DNA of 64,000 bases from Paenibacillus mesophilus (GCF_005938385.1 NZ_VCRA01000008.1:1-64000), one strand, 5' to 3'; positions 36,306-44,620 are shown, counted from the first letter of the stretch. Translations and numbers: made by a program. Notes: generated by a model not told the origin, from the letters alone.

Positions 36306-37694
36306 ATGCGCAGAGAGAACGAGTTGAGATATACGGAATTGGCCAATATTTTACGCGAGCAAATCTATTCGGGGTATATCAAGCCCGGGGAGTACTTGTT
36401 GTCGGAAAACCGCTTGAGCGAATATTACGGCATGAGTCGGACATCCGTCAGGGCGACCTTGGACAAACTGATGCAAGAAGGCCTTATCGTGAAGCAGCCT
36501 TCCCGCGGCTCTATGGTATCGCCCGATCTCATAATACCGAGGGAACAGCATAGAACGTTGCAAATCGTCTGTACTTCCCCCTCCGAATTTATGAATGCTT
36601 GTCTTCCGATCGTCATAGAGACATTCGAACGGGAGCATCCGCATGTTAAAGTGAAAGTGATAGGCTATCCGGCCGGCTCCTTTTGGGATTGTCTGAACGG
36701 CGGCATGGAGCCTGATCTTCTATTGATAACCGATCGACAATACGCCGAGATCGAGAGCGACGAAGTGTTCGGAGAGTTTCACGTTTCGGTATCCAAATCC
36801 GCTACCGGCATATACCCGAAGCTACTCTCGGCATTCTGGAGGGATGACAAGTTCAGAGCGATCCCGGTGACGTTCTCTACCATATTCATGGCATACAATC
36901 CCGGTATGTTTGAGAAATATAACGTACCAAAGCCGACCGCGGATTGGGTGCGGGAAGATCTGCTGCGTGCCGCGCAAAAATTGACACTTGATACGAACGG
37001 CGACGGCATCACGGACCAATACGGTCTATCCTTGTCATCTACCTTCAGTCGCTGGCTTGTTTTTGCTCTGCAAAACGATGTTCGCTTCTTCACGAAGTCC
37101 AGCCAAATCGAACCGATTCAAAATTCGTTGGACTTCATCCATGATCTGCTCTTCCGTTATAAAATCGCAACCTTATTCCAGAGCCGGCGTTTTCTCATCA
37201 ATGGGGACGCATTTCCTAGGCAACGAGCAGCTATGGTGCTGACCACCTCGATGGAATTAGCCGGTTGGAGAAAACAGATGCCATTCGAACCCCAAGTCAC
37301 GGCGATACCGTTCGGCCCGTCGGAAGCGACGACGGTGGTGGCCAATTTACTCGCTATTCCTTCCACTTGTCGAAATGTCGAACTGGCCAATCTGTTCGTG
37401 CAAACTTCGATCCGGGAAGATGTCCAGAAAAGAATGGTCGAACAGACCCGATTCATCTCCGTACTGAAACAAGTAAACCCGCTGGTCTGGAGCGACGAAT
37501 ATTTGCATTCGCTTAATATTCTCAACGGCGATATTGCAAACAGTTATTTCTTGCATGAGTTGTTTCCGAATCCGATAGACATTCTTGACCTGGAGCAAGG
37601 CATGGAATGGTTTTGGGCCGGCCTGGAATCTGCCTCCTCTTTCGCCGGGCAGTTGCACGAAATCATTGCGCGCCGGTGGGTACAGCCAGTCTAG
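36306..37694 (+). CDS. GntR winged helix fused to a solute-binding-protein domain
   Basis: The 462-residue protein begins with a GntR helix-turn-helix (RYTELANILREQIYSGYIKP, LSENRLSEYYGMSRTSVRAT, LIVKQPSRGSMVSP, residues 7-78). From about residue 85 it has a complete family 1 solute-binding fold: 'LPIVIETFEREHPHVKVKVI', 'STIFMAYNPGMFEKYNVPKP', 'LDTNGDGITDQYGLSLSSTF' and 'NLLAIPSTCRNVELANLFVQ'. No signal peptide or membrane segment lies between, so the binding domain must work in the cytoplasm as the effector sensor. Usual GntR effector domains are FadR-, UTRA- or aminotransferase-like. It is divergent from the polysaccharide operon. Confidence 0.85.
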   Translation: MRRENELRYTELANILREQIYSGYIKPGEYLLSENRLSEYYGMSRTSVRATLDKLMQEGLIVKQPSRGSMVSPDLIIPREQHRTLQIVCTSPSEFMNACLPIVIETFEREHPHVKVKVIGYPAGSFWDCLNGGMEPDLLLITDRQYAEIESDEVFGEFHVSVSKSATGIYPKLLSAFWRDDKFRAIPVTFSTIFMAYNPGMFEKYNVPKPTADWVREDLLRAAQKLTLDTNGDGITDQYGLSLSSTFSRWLVFALQNDVRFFTKSSQIEPIQNSLDFIHDLLFRYKIATLFQSRRFLINGDAFPRQRAAMVLTTSMELAGWRKQMPFEPQVTAIPFGPSEATTVVANLLAIPSTCRNVELANLFVQTSIREDVQKRMVEQTRFISVLKQVNPLVWSDEYLHSLNILNGDIANSYFLHELFPNPIDILDLEQGMEWFWAGLESASSFAGQLHEIIARRWVQPV

Positions 37695-38071
37695 TCGAAG
37701 AGGCGAGTTCGCGATGCTTTCCCGTTATATATAAGTTTTGGGGGATCGTTTGTACAATCTGTTTTACGCCCATTTCTAGTTTACATAATAATTGTTATGT
37801 AAACTGTTTGTTTCCATGGTGTCTCCCCAACCGGATGGATAGGTAACACCGTCCGAGAACTACCAGAAACATCCGGACGGTCTTCGTACTCCGACATCGC
37901 ACCATTTAACAGTCAGAAGCCCCCATATACCGGCTTGTCGGCATTGGGGGCTTACCTGACCATTACTTGTTATGCCGAAGCGTCGATCGTCCGGTTCCGT
38001 CTGACAAACGACATTCTTCACCATTGACTCAACCTTGATGCCCGTTTAGCTTAATAAAAACTCCGTGCATC
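37695..38071. other. Intergenic region with two hairpins
   Basis: No gene is visible. ACCGTCCG/CGGACGGT arms near 37848-37882 may end the GntR gene. AAGCCCCCA/TGGGGGCTT (37917-37925 with 37945-37953) may end the leftward methyltransferase gene. Neither has a strong T-tract. Confidence 0.45.
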
Positions 38072-39106
38072 TCACTGACTGTGTCCGTATAGTTGACCGC
38101 AAGCCGCATCGATGTCTGTCCCGAATTGTGTTCGCACAGTGACGTTGATGCCCTTTGACTTTAATATGCGAACAAACATTATAACCTGGTCCCGGTACGA
38201 TTGTTGGTAGCTTTCCGGCGTAATTTCGGTCGAATTGTACGGAATCAGGTTTACGTGGTAGAGATGTTCTCCGGGTCCCCTTCCCCGCAGCAATTCGGCG
38301 ACCGCTTCCGCATGTACGATCGAGTCGTTTACCCCTCGAAGAAGAATATAAGCGATATAGACCTTTCTCCCTGTATGCCTGATATGGAGATCCAATGCAT
38401 TCAACACGTCACGGACTGGAAACCGGTCGTTGATCGGCATCAGCTCACTTCGCTGATCGTCGAAAGGCGAATGCAACGAGAAGGTTAGATTAACCTGCGG
38501 AAACTCCCGAGTCAGCTTTTCGATCCCCGGTAACAGACCGATGGTGGAAACCGTAATTCGTCGATGGCCTAAACCAAAGAGACTCGGGTCGGTCAATATC
38601 GTCAGCGCATCAAAAATATACGGGTTGGCTAGCGCCTCCCCCATACCCATGAAGGCGACACTGTCCAAAGCGTGTCCGTTTATGTGAAAGTGCAGCAATT
38701 GGTCGGTAATTTCGTCGGCGGTCAGATTTCGCTTCAGACCGATGGTACCGGTAGCGCAAAATTTGCACCCGAACCCGCAGCCGCACTGTGTGGAAATACA
38801 ATACGATTTCCATCCCCGTTCATAGGAAAGTCGTACGGCCTCTACGCGTTCGTTGCCCGCAATGGCAAACAGCACCTTACTGACCTGTCTGGACGTGAGC
38901 TCCTTTACCGGGACGATGCTGCAGACGTACGGACCGAGTGTCCGAATCAACTCGTCGCGCAATAATGAGGGCAGCATGGTCATTCGCTCGTATTCGCCAA
39001 CGTTTTGCTTGAATATCGCGTCCGTAATTTGCCTATACCGATACGTTGGCTGCTTGAAGTCGGATACTATTCGCCGAATCATTTCATATTTCGATGTTGG
39101 TCTCAT
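38072..39106 (-). CDS. cfr-like: Cfr-like 23S rRNA (adenine-2503-C8) methyltransferase
   Basis: The 344-residue radical SAM enzyme has the cluster motif C110-x3-C114-x2-C117 (CGFGCKFC). The two methyl-transfer cysteines correspond to Cys 103 and Cys 336 (the latter in DAACGQLYG). The length, 'RVEAVRLSYERGWKSYCIST', 'LTADEITDQLLHFHINGHAL' and 'VNLTFSLHSPFDDQRSELMP' agree better with Cfr than with housekeeping RlmN. Cfr methylates C8 of A2503 in 23S rRNA and gives resistance to phenicols, lincosamides, oxazolidinones, pleuromutilins and streptogramin A. Cfr-like genes are known from Bacillales chromosomes. The start follows AAGGAGA, whose access is blocked by a hairpin. Its long leader resembles inducible resistance genes. 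Confidence 0.85.
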   Translation of the reverse strand: MRPTSKYEMIRRIVSDFKQPTYRYRQITDAIFKQNVGEYERMTMLPSLLRDELIRTLGPYVCSIVPVKELTSRQVSKVLFAIAGNERVEAVRLSYERGWKSYCISTQCGCGFGCKFCATGTIGLKRNLTADEITDQLLHFHINGHALDSVAFMGMGEALANPYIFDALTILTDPSLFGLGHRRITVSTIGLLPGIEKLTREFPQVNLTFSLHSPFDDQRSELMPINDRFPVRDVLNALDLHIRHTGRKVYIAYILLRGVNDSIVHAEAVAELLRGRGPGEHLYHVNLIPYNSTEITPESYQQSYRDQVIMFVRILKSKGINVTVRTQFGTDIDAACGQLYGHSQ

Positions 39107-39129
39107 GTCTTCTCCTTACTGCCGGAGAA
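39104..39129 (-). promoter_or_regulatory. Shine-Dalgarno-sequestering hairpin of the Cfr-like gene
   Basis: TTCTCC (plus-strand 39124-39129) pairs with GGAGAA (39110-39115) in the mRNA across an 8-nt loop. The second arm is the Shine-Dalgarno of the methyltransferase gene. This is the layout of translation attenuators in erm-type genes. Confidence 0.55.
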
Positions 39130-39211
39130 AACGTAATAAGCAGCCGCTAGCCGGCGCCTTAATACGTCATTAGCCAACTATGCAAATGCACGAGGCGCCA
39201 CAGACGGATCG

Positions 39212-39325
39212 CTACGTGCATCTGTCGATAGAGAGGTAACCCTCCGGCAACCGATTTGTGTGTTGGTGAACCACTTCTCTTGGCAGGAACCGGTTCACCC
39301 AATCATCTACAACCTCAATCAACAT
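39212..39325 (-). CDS. Leader ORF upstream of the Cfr-like gene
   Basis: An ORF of 37 codons starts at ATG 39325 (MLIEVVDDWVNRFLPREVVH), 9 nt after GGGAGG. It ends 105 nt before the methyltransferase start. An in-frame ATG at 39334 abuts the site and is less likely. It has no recognised family. Its position between an intrinsic terminator and a Shine-Dalgarno-sequestering hairpin suggests a leader peptide whose translation could report ribosome stalling. Confidence 0.45.
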   Translation of the reverse strand: MLIEVVDDWVNRFLPREVVHQHTNRLPEGYLSIDRCT

Positions 39326-39357
39326 CACATTCATCCTCCCGAAATGGACTAGTCGAT

Positions 39358-39395
39358 AAAAAAGAGCTACAAGAAAGTTACCTTTCTTGTAGCTC
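39358..39395 (-). terminator. Intrinsic terminator inside the leader of the Cfr-like gene
   Basis: A perfect 14-bp stem (GAGCTACAAGAAAG, 39364-39377 with 39382-39395) with a 4-nt loop is followed on the minus strand by TTTTTT. The segment at 39463-39477 upstream is exactly complementary to 15 nt of its loop and 3' arm, so an antiterminator can form instead. Confidence 0.75.
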
Positions 39396-39574
39396 AAAAA
39401 AATATGGCAAATTCATCCCCGTGCAGAGTATGAAAAGGAAATATTTTTTGAGTGAAAAGAATAAGGTAACTTTCTTGCCTATAAGAATAAAACAAAATCC
39501 GCTTTATTCTTTTAATCAAAGGCAAGACCTATTACATTATCCTCTTCATCTCCTAACGTTTAAGTGTCATCGGA

Positions 39575-39603
39575 ATTTTAACATAACCGTTTCGGCAAGT
39601 CCA
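39575..39603 (-). promoter_or_regulatory. Candidate sigma-A promoter of the Cfr-like transcription unit
   Basis: TGGACT (39598-39603), a 17-bp spacer and TAAAAT (39575-39580) fit a -35/-10 pair on the minus strand. A possible start-stop mini-ORF (AGAGGATAATGTAA) follows about 40 nt downstream, before the antiterminator segment. Confidence 0.5.
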
Positions 39604-39613
39604 GTCCGGGCCG

Positions 39614-40189
39614 TTAAATCGCCTTCTTGATTCTGCTCAGCAAGCGTAAGCTCACTTCCAGCCAGATCGCGCTGTAAATCCACGAAAACAGAACCACATA
39701 TACGAATGTGCTTATTCGAAAATCCATGACGCCGGAAGGCCCCAATATCGGAAAACGAAAGCCGTAAATCAGCAGCACGATCCCGGCCGCTAACACGAGT
39801 GCGGCAAATGTAATGACCTTTACCCGATTACCGAAGCGAAGGATGCCGTAACCGATAGCTAAACCTAGAAGCCCGGTTGTAAACGGGAATACGATCAGTT
39901 CGCTCGGCTGGATGATAAGCAGCAGAACGAGGGCGAGCATGAAGGAGCTCAATCCCGAACGAATCGACATCGCCGTTGCCAGTACGATCGGGGCGGTAGC
40001 GAACGGACTGATCAAGTATCCCGGTCCCGGCAGGAGGCCCCCTGCGGATTGGAGCAGCGCTGATAAAGCGCCAAGCAAAGCGACCGTTACGAGTTGCTTC
40101 GTCTGATGGCCTGCATCCGGTTTCGCCCTCATCGAGGAAACGTCGACCGGCAAAGGCTGTCCCCAATATTGCAGCCATAATTTTAGCAT
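39614..40189 (-). CDS. Membrane protein of the ECF operon, probable substrate-binding S component
   Basis: ATG 40189 is preferred (AAAGGAGG 10 nt upstream). The 191-residue product has about five to six membrane helices ('LVTVALLGALSALLQSAGGL', 'IVLATAMSIRSGLSSFMLAL', 'VITFAALVLAAGIVLLIYGF'). The N-terminal helix with the small-residue motif and the following loop resemble S components of energy-coupling-factor transporters. It is the last gene after EcfA, EcfA' and EcfT, which fits a dedicated (group I) ECF transporter. The substrate, probably a vitamin or metal-like micronutrient, cannot be read from the sequence. Confidence 0.65.
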   Translation of the reverse strand: MLKLWLQYWGQPLPVDVSSMRAKPDAGHQTKQLVTVALLGALSALLQSAGGLLPGPGYLISPFATAPIVLATAMSIRSGLSSFMLALVLLLIIQPSELIVFPFTTGLLGLAIGYGILRFGNRVKVITFAALVLAAGIVLLIYGFRFPILGPSGVMDFRISTFVYVVLFSWIYSAIWLEVSLRLLSRIKKAI

Positions 40190-40213
40190 CGCGTGAGGCC
40201 CTCCTTTACGCAA

Positions 40214-41014
40214 CTATTGAAGTATCAGTCCGGCGAACGGAAGCAAACATGCCCCGACCACGAGCGCGGTATCCTTGATGCCGAATCGCAACGGCTCATA
40301 CTCCGTTCTGGGATAGCCGGGCCGGTAGCCCCTAGATTCGATCGCCGCAGACAACACTTCCGCCCGGCGATAAATCCCGATCGTTAACGGATACAAAAGA
40401 TTCATCGCTTCTTTGCCCCATCTTGGTACGTGCCAGAAGGCAGGCTGCCCCCCTCTCGCTTTCCAGGCTTGCAGGATTCGCTTCATGTCCTCGATCAGAT
40501 AAGGAATATACAGAACGGCAATCGTGAGCATGAAAACGAACGCCTCCAATTCGATCCCGGCTCGCCGAAGCGGCGTGAACAGTTTGCGCAAGGCTTCGAA
40601 TTGTTTGGCGGGAGAGGTTGTGGCGAACATCAGCAAAACGATGAGGTAGAACGAAAACCATCTGCATGTCAGCCATGCGGCCGTCTCGATTCCCCCGGCG
40701 GTGATCGCTATTCCCTGCCAAGCGACGAAGACTTTCCCGCCCGAATGGCTGACCATTTGTACCGCATCCATGATCAATAAAAGTACGGCGATCCCCTTGA
40801 CGGAATTCCACAGCCGGATTGGGTTGAACTTTGCGCAACCGAGCAGGACAATCGCAATCAAGCCAAGTCCGAGCGTCGCCATTAACGAAGTAGAAGTGAA
40901 GAGCAGCGTCGAATACGAAATGAAAAAAATGAACTTTGCCCTTGGGTCGAACCGGTGCAGTAATGACGTATCCGGCGAATACTGCAGGGCGGACAAGACT
41001 CCGGTTTCGTTCAT
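40214..41014 (-). CDS. ecfT: ECF transporter transmembrane protein EcfT
   Basis: The 266-residue membrane protein has the CbiQ/EcfT fold. Conserved features are an N-terminal '[20 protein letters not shown]', several helices, and the two coupling-helix motifs seen as 'LQAWKARGG' and '[13 protein letters not shown]', corresponding to the paired A-R-G signatures that contact the ATPases. It links the two ATPases to the S component. It overlaps the second ATPase gene by 4 bp. Confidence 0.88.
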   Translation of the reverse strand: MNETGVLSALQYSPDTSLLHRFDPRAKFIFFISYSTLLFTSTSLMATLGLGLIAIVLLGCAKFNPIRLWNSVKGIAVLLLIMDAVQMVSHSGGKVFVAWQGIAITAGGIETAAWLTCRWFSFYLIVLLMFATTSPAKQFEALRKLFTPLRRAGIELEAFVFMLTIAVLYIPYLIEDMKRILQAWKARGGQPAFWHVPRWGKEAMNLLYPLTIGIYRRAEVLSAAIESRGYRPGYPRTEYEPLRFGIKDTALVVGACLLPFAGLILQ

Positions 41015-41877
41015 ACGCCGCCTCTCCCCTTCGTATGTAACAAGCGTTCCGCCATAAAGTCGAGGAGCGCTTGCTCCCGAACGAGTCCTGCCGGAATTTG
41101 TCCGGGAAATACCGCTTCGAGCTCCTTCAGCAAGCGGATCAAAGGCGTTGGCGGCAACGAAGAGGCGATCTCGCAGGCAGGCGTCATTTCGGAAATCATG
41201 ACGTCGGCTGCCAGCTCCCCATTATCGAGGAAAACTAGCCGATCGGCAAATTCCAGCGCGCCCTGCAAGTCATGAGTAATGCAAAGGACGGTTATACGGT
41301 TCGCGGCCTGAATCCGTTTGAGCAAATCCAGCAGCTGTATGCGGACTACCGGGTCCAGCCCGACCGTCGGTTCGTCGAGTATTACAATGCCCGGATCCCG
41401 CACCAGAGCGCCGGCAATCGCTACCCGCCTCTTCTCCCCTCCGCTAAGCCGAAACGGCGAACGATCCCGGTATCTTTCGTACGGAAGACCGACGCTTTCC
41501 ATCGCCCGCTTCACGCGATCCGCCACTTCCCGCTCGGTCATTCTCAGCCCGCGAAGACCGAACCCGATATCCCGGACCACCGTCGCTTCGAACAGCTGAT
41601 GCTCGGGAAACTGGGCGACATATCCGATTTTTTGCAAAAGGATCCGGCGATTACCGCGCTTCTTCGTATCGACGCCATCCACCCATACCGTTCCGCCATC
41701 GGGGACGAGCAGCCCGCCGGCTAATTGACCCAAGGTCGATTTTCCCGAGCCGGAAGGGCCCATAACGGCAACGATTTGCCCGTCCGGCACTTCCAGCGAG
41801 AAACGACTTATCGCCGTTTGACGGACAGGCGATCGTTTGGCATGCGTAAAGCTTACATTTTGGAAGTGAATTCCCAT
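41011..41877 (-). CDS. ecfA2: ECF transporter ATPase (second A component)
   Basis: The 288-residue ABC ATPase has Walker [10 protein letters not shown], signature [15 protein letters not shown] and Walker [14 protein letters not shown]. It has the long C-terminal part seen in EcfA proteins ('[20 protein letters not shown]'). With the ATPase encoded just upstream it forms the EcfA-EcfA' heterodimer that powers uptake. It overlaps both neighbours by a few bases, so translation is coupled. Confidence 0.88.
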   Translation of the reverse strand: MGIHFQNVSFTHAKRSPVRQTAISRFSLEVPDGQIVAVMGPSGSGKSTLGQLAGGLLVPDGGTVWVDGVDTKKRGNRRILLQKIGYVAQFPEHQLFEATVVRDIGFGLRGLRMTEREVADRVKRAMESVGLPYERYRDRSPFRLSGGEKRRVAIAGALVRDPGIVILDEPTVGLDPVVRIQLLDLLKRIQAANRITVLCITHDLQGALEFADRLVFLDNGELAADVMISEMTPACEIASSLPPTPLIRLLKELEAVFPGQIPAGLVREQALLDFMAERLLHTKGRGGV

Positions 41878-42707
41878 ATCGTCCTCGCCAATTCTTTTTC
41901 CGATCCGATGAAAACCGGCCAGTCGAATCCGTTCGTCCGGATCTCATTTTGAAACCGAATCAGAAACGGAGAAAGCATATTCGCTTCCTCCAAAACACCG
42001 GGGCATGCGGCCAATGCCCGCCAATCGCCGTCGAAGGTCAACCGTCCTTCGTTTAGAACCAAAATCCGCTCCGACTTCAAGAGATCCTCGGGATCGTGCG
42101 TAACATGAATAATCGTGATGCCGGAGCGATGAAGGTCGAGCATGATCGAGCGTAGATGCGTCGCGTTTTCCGGATCCAGCATCGACACGGATTCATCGAA
42201 TACGATAGCGCTCGGGTTCATCGCAAGTACGCCGGCAACGGCAAGTCTTTGTTTTTGTCCGCCGGACAATCCGTGAACGGGGCGGCTCCGCAGCTCCGTC
42301 AACCGCAGCAAACTTAAGACCCGATCGATCCGTCGGCGAATCTCGTCCCGGGGGACCTGCAAGTTCTGCAGCCCGAAGGCGATATCTTCTTCGACCGTCC
42401 CGCCGACCGTTTGATCGTCGGGATTTTGGAAGACGATTCCGATACGCTGCCGGATTTTCCGCACATCTCCGCACGTAGTATCCTCTCCACAAACCGTCAC
42501 GCAGCCTGTATCCGGCTTCAATAAACCGTTCGCGAGCTTGGCTAATGTGGACTTGCCCGAACCGCTTCCTCCCACGACGGTCACCCGCTCGCCCGGAGCG
42601 ATGCTGAACCGAATATGGGCCAATGCCCAATCGTCCTGTACCGAATACCGATACGAAACATCGTCGAAGACGATCGAAATTGCTTCGGATCGAGTCGCCA
42701 TCGTCAT
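41853..42707 (-). CDS. ecfA1: ECF transporter ATPase (first A component)
   Basis: The 284-residue ABC ATPase has Walker [17 protein letters not shown] and signature [15 protein letters not shown]. Walker B is [12 protein letters not shown], where the usual DEP/DEA is DES, as in many EcfA1 proteins; the catalytic Glu is present. It is the first gene of the four-gene operon and overlaps the second by 25 bp. The start follows GGAG with 8 nt spacing. Confidence 0.87.
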   Translation of the reverse strand: MTMATRSEAISIVFDDVSYRYSVQDDWALAHIRFSIAPGERVTVVGGSGSGKSTLAKLANGLLKPDTGCVTVCGEDTTCGDVRKIRQRIGIVFQNPDDQTVGGTVEEDIAFGLQNLQVPRDEIRRRIDRVLSLLRLTELRSRPVHGLSGGQKQRLAVAGVLAMNPSAIVFDESVSMLDPENATHLRSIMLDLHRSGITIIHVTHDPEDLLKSERILVLNEGRLTFDGDWRALAACPGVLEEANMLSPFLIRFQNEIRTNGFDWPVFIGSEKELARTIWEFTSKM

Positions 42708-42851
42708 TTCCCCTTCTCCAATTCCAATCGGCAGCCGCTCTCTAGTATATTCGCAAAATGGTTGCGCATTCGAACGGATTTCATTATATATATCGCCTCA
42801 TTTGTAGACCATGATGCACTAGCAATCATTCGAAAGTTTGTTTTTGCAGTT

Positions 42852-42971
42852 TTATTTTCGCAGCTGCAAAACCAAGTCATTAGCTTCAGGTCCGAAAATT
42901 TTATGCGGACTTATGATTACGGTTTGACCATCCTCGATGTAGGGCTTAAATCCGGCCCCAAATAAAATCAC
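42852..42971 (-). CDS. Possible small ORF or gene remnant
   Basis: From GTG 42971 a 39-codon frame reads ILFGAGFKPYIEDGQTVIIS then PHKIFGPEANDLVLQLRK. The sequence is protein-like, but it follows directly after the terminator of the 43049 gene and has only a poor ribosome binding site. It could be the tail of a lost gene. No family is recognised, and the rest of 42708-43048 holds no other gene. Confidence 0.3.
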   Translation of the reverse strand: MILFGAGFKPYIEDGQTVIISPHKIFGPEANDLVLQLRK

Positions 42972-42987
42972 TCGTTCTAAGCCTACT

Positions 42988-43018
42988 AAAAAAGCCTCGA
43001 TCAATATGATCGAAGCCA
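42988..43018 (-). terminator. Terminator of the 43049 gene
   Basis: GCTTCGATCA pairs with TGATCGAGGC (one G-U) around a TAT loop. TTTTTT follows on the minus strand, 31 bp after the stop codon. Confidence 0.8.
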
Positions 43019-43048
43019 GGGAAGTGATCTGGTTCTATTGCTTTCTAC

Positions 43049-43513
43049 TTAATATTCTCCTTTAATTACAAAAAACGAGCCCCGGATTGTTCCAGCTAGT
43101 TTGGATTTCTGCCTGGCAAACTTAAACTTCGCTTCTAATTCCTTAGGTACCTCCATCCCCTCAGAAAGCTTAAAACCAACGGCTCGCTTCTTAGGGTCAT
43201 CGACCGTATACATGACGTTGAGCGCAAGACCGTCCTCATAAAAGACGTAGGACATTTTGATATTCTCCACTTGAAAACGCGACGTTTCTAAAGGTTTGCT
43301 CGAAAACTCGATATCACGCTCTTCTTTCAAAATTCGGTTCACATAATCAAGGGTCTCCTGGCTTTCGCTTGCCGGTACCACCGTAAATTCATGCTTGTAT
43401 TTGGTCATAAAATAACGGGCTTCATTCGCACGTAAACCAGCAAGCGTTTCTGCTACAGGTGAAGACTCTAAACCGACCGTAGACACATTTTTGAAATCAA
43501 CGATATAGGACAT
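43049..43513 (-). CDS. Unknown soluble protein
   Basis: ATG 43513 lies 8 nt after GGAG and is preferred to the ATG at 43519. The 154-residue product is soluble and alternates predicted helices and strands ('ETLAGLRANEARYFMTKYKH', 'EFTVVPASESQETLDYVNRI', 'ENIKMSYVFYEDGLALNVMY'). No motif points to a function. It is followed by a good terminator and lies just downstream, in the same direction, of the second SRPBCC gene, so it may belong to that transcript. Confidence 0.5.
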   Translation of the reverse strand: MSYIVDFKNVSTVGLESSPVAETLAGLRANEARYFMTKYKHEFTVVPASESQETLDYVNRILKEERDIEFSSKPLETSRFQVENIKMSYVFYEDGLALNVMYTVDDPKKRAVGFKLSEGMEVPKELEAKFKFARQKSKLAGTIRGSFFVIKGEY

Positions 43514-43557
43514 TTCCATCTCTCCTCGTATTCGGTCTTAGTTTGTAGTGATTGCGG

Positions 43558-43977
43558 CTACTGTCCCAACATCTTTTCAAGCTCACCGCACCATTTCCCC
43601 CACCCATACTTAGCGCCACCCAGCGCTTGAGCGTTTGAAATTCCGGTTTGTTCGAGATGAAGGTTCACCTTCCCGTCCCCTAACTCCTGGAGCGTCCAGG
43701 TGACTGTGTGCTTCTCTCCGCTGGCCCAAGTATAGGACAATCGGCTTGGTTCCTCTACGACAAGCACTTCGCCTTCAATAATCCCATTCCAATATTCGGT
43801 CGGTTGCGTGCGAAATTGAAAACGGTGTCCTACGACAGGCTTAAAATTATTTTCCATCCCCTCGCCGGTGTGGATATTGGCCACCCACTTGGCAAGCTTG
43901 CTTGAGTCGGTTAAGGCGGACCATAGCTTCTCAATCGAAGTCGTGAACTGAAAATCCGTAGATAAGGTTAAACTCAT
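43558..43977 (-). CDS. SRPBCC (AHSA1-like) protein, second copy
   Basis: The ATG at 43977 overlaps the ArsR stop codon (ATGA). The 139-residue START-fold protein has 'TSIEKLWSALTDSSKLAKWV' and 'IIEGEVLVVEEPSRLSYTWA' and ends in 'GWGKWCGELEKMLGQ'. It is a shorter relative of the protein at 25419. Together with its ArsR partner it repeats the same two-gene arrangement. Confidence 0.85.
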   Translation of the reverse strand: MSLTLSTDFQFTTSIEKLWSALTDSSKLAKWVANIHTGEGMENNFKPVVGHRFQFRTQPTEYWNGIIEGEVLVVEEPSRLSYTWASGEKHTVTWTLQELGDGKVNLHLEQTGISNAQALGGAKYGWGKWCGELEKMLGQ

Positions 43978-44303
43978 TCTTCTTCCTCCTCTAATAGCTG
44001 GCTTAAGCGCAACATATTCGTACTCCAGAACTTGCTGTAGAAAGCGACCCAATCTTGAATTTCACGGAGTGGAGAGGCGTTTAGCCGAAATCGCGTTTCT
44101 CTGCCGACTTTTCGGTCAAGGACCAGCCTCGCCTCTTTGAGGATTGTCAAATGCTTGGATACCGCTGTACGGCCCATTGGAAAATGTGCCGTTATCTCAT
44201 GAAGCGGCAGTTCCTCTGCCTCTGCCAATAAGTGAATCAGTCGGCGCCTGGTCGGGTCAGCAATCGCGTCAAACACGTCACGCAACTGGTTGTTCTCGTT
44301 CAT
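43974..44303 (-). CDS. ArsR-type winged-helix repressor, second copy
   Basis: The 109-residue winged helix has 'FDAIADPTRRRLIHLLAEAE' and 'FPMGRTAVSKHLTILKEARL', without metal-binding cysteines. Unlike the other two ArsR genes it has a normal ribosome binding site (GGAGGGGG). About 290 bp upstream lies a very strong promoter whose spacer is a perfect palindrome, so a long leader is possible. Confidence 0.85.
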   Translation of the reverse strand: MNENNQLRDVFDAIADPTRRRLIHLLAEAEELPLHEITAHFPMGRTAVSKHLTILKEARLVLDRKVGRETRFRLNASPLREIQDWVAFYSKFWSTNMLRLSQLLEEEEE

Positions 44304-44449
44304 TGCACCCCCTCCAAAACTTTATTTATCTGAAGCAGAAATCTATTGACGGTATGAATGGCCAGTCTGAACTCCCCCAGGTTGCATCAGTTGCCCGATA
44401 CCTCTTAACTTAACGGCTGATGCCAGTAGTAGCGTGACAGACTATTAAG

Positions 44450-44515
44450 CTATCCTTTTTCCTCGGGGATGGGTTTCTGCTTGCCAGATTGTCCCGTAAC
44501 GATCAATGGACTCAA
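44450..44515 (-). CDS. 21-codon ORF behind the strong promoter
   Basis: TTG 44515 lies 5 nt after AGGAGG and opens a frame SPLIVTGQSGKQKPIPEEKG ending in TAG. It lies between the strong promoter at 44591-44620 and the ArsR gene. It may be a leader peptide or the stump of a lost gene. Confidence 0.35.
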   Translation of the reverse strand: MSPLIVTGQSGKQKPIPEEKG

Positions 44516-44568
44516 TTGTTCCTCCTCATCATTGTTGCCAAACTTTCCAGATAACTACCCGATAATTA

Positions 44569-44620
44569 GACACTATTTGGTGTCGATTTGATTATAGGAC
44601 ACCAATTGGTGTCCTGTCAA
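44569..44620 (-). promoter_or_regulatory. Consensus promoter with palindromic operators
   Basis: TTGACA (44615-44620) and TATAAT (44591-44596) are both perfect. The 18-bp spacer is the perfect palindrome GGACACCAATTGGTGTCC. A second, imperfect copy GACACTATTTGGTGTC lies at 44569-44584 near the expected transcription start. A repressor bound here would block the promoter completely. Confidence 0.8.

Noticed and set aside
39463..39540. A longer leader peptide starting at a TTG upstream of the antiterminator
   Set aside because: The frame is open but its ribosome binding site is poor, and the AT-rich composition makes open frames there unremarkable.
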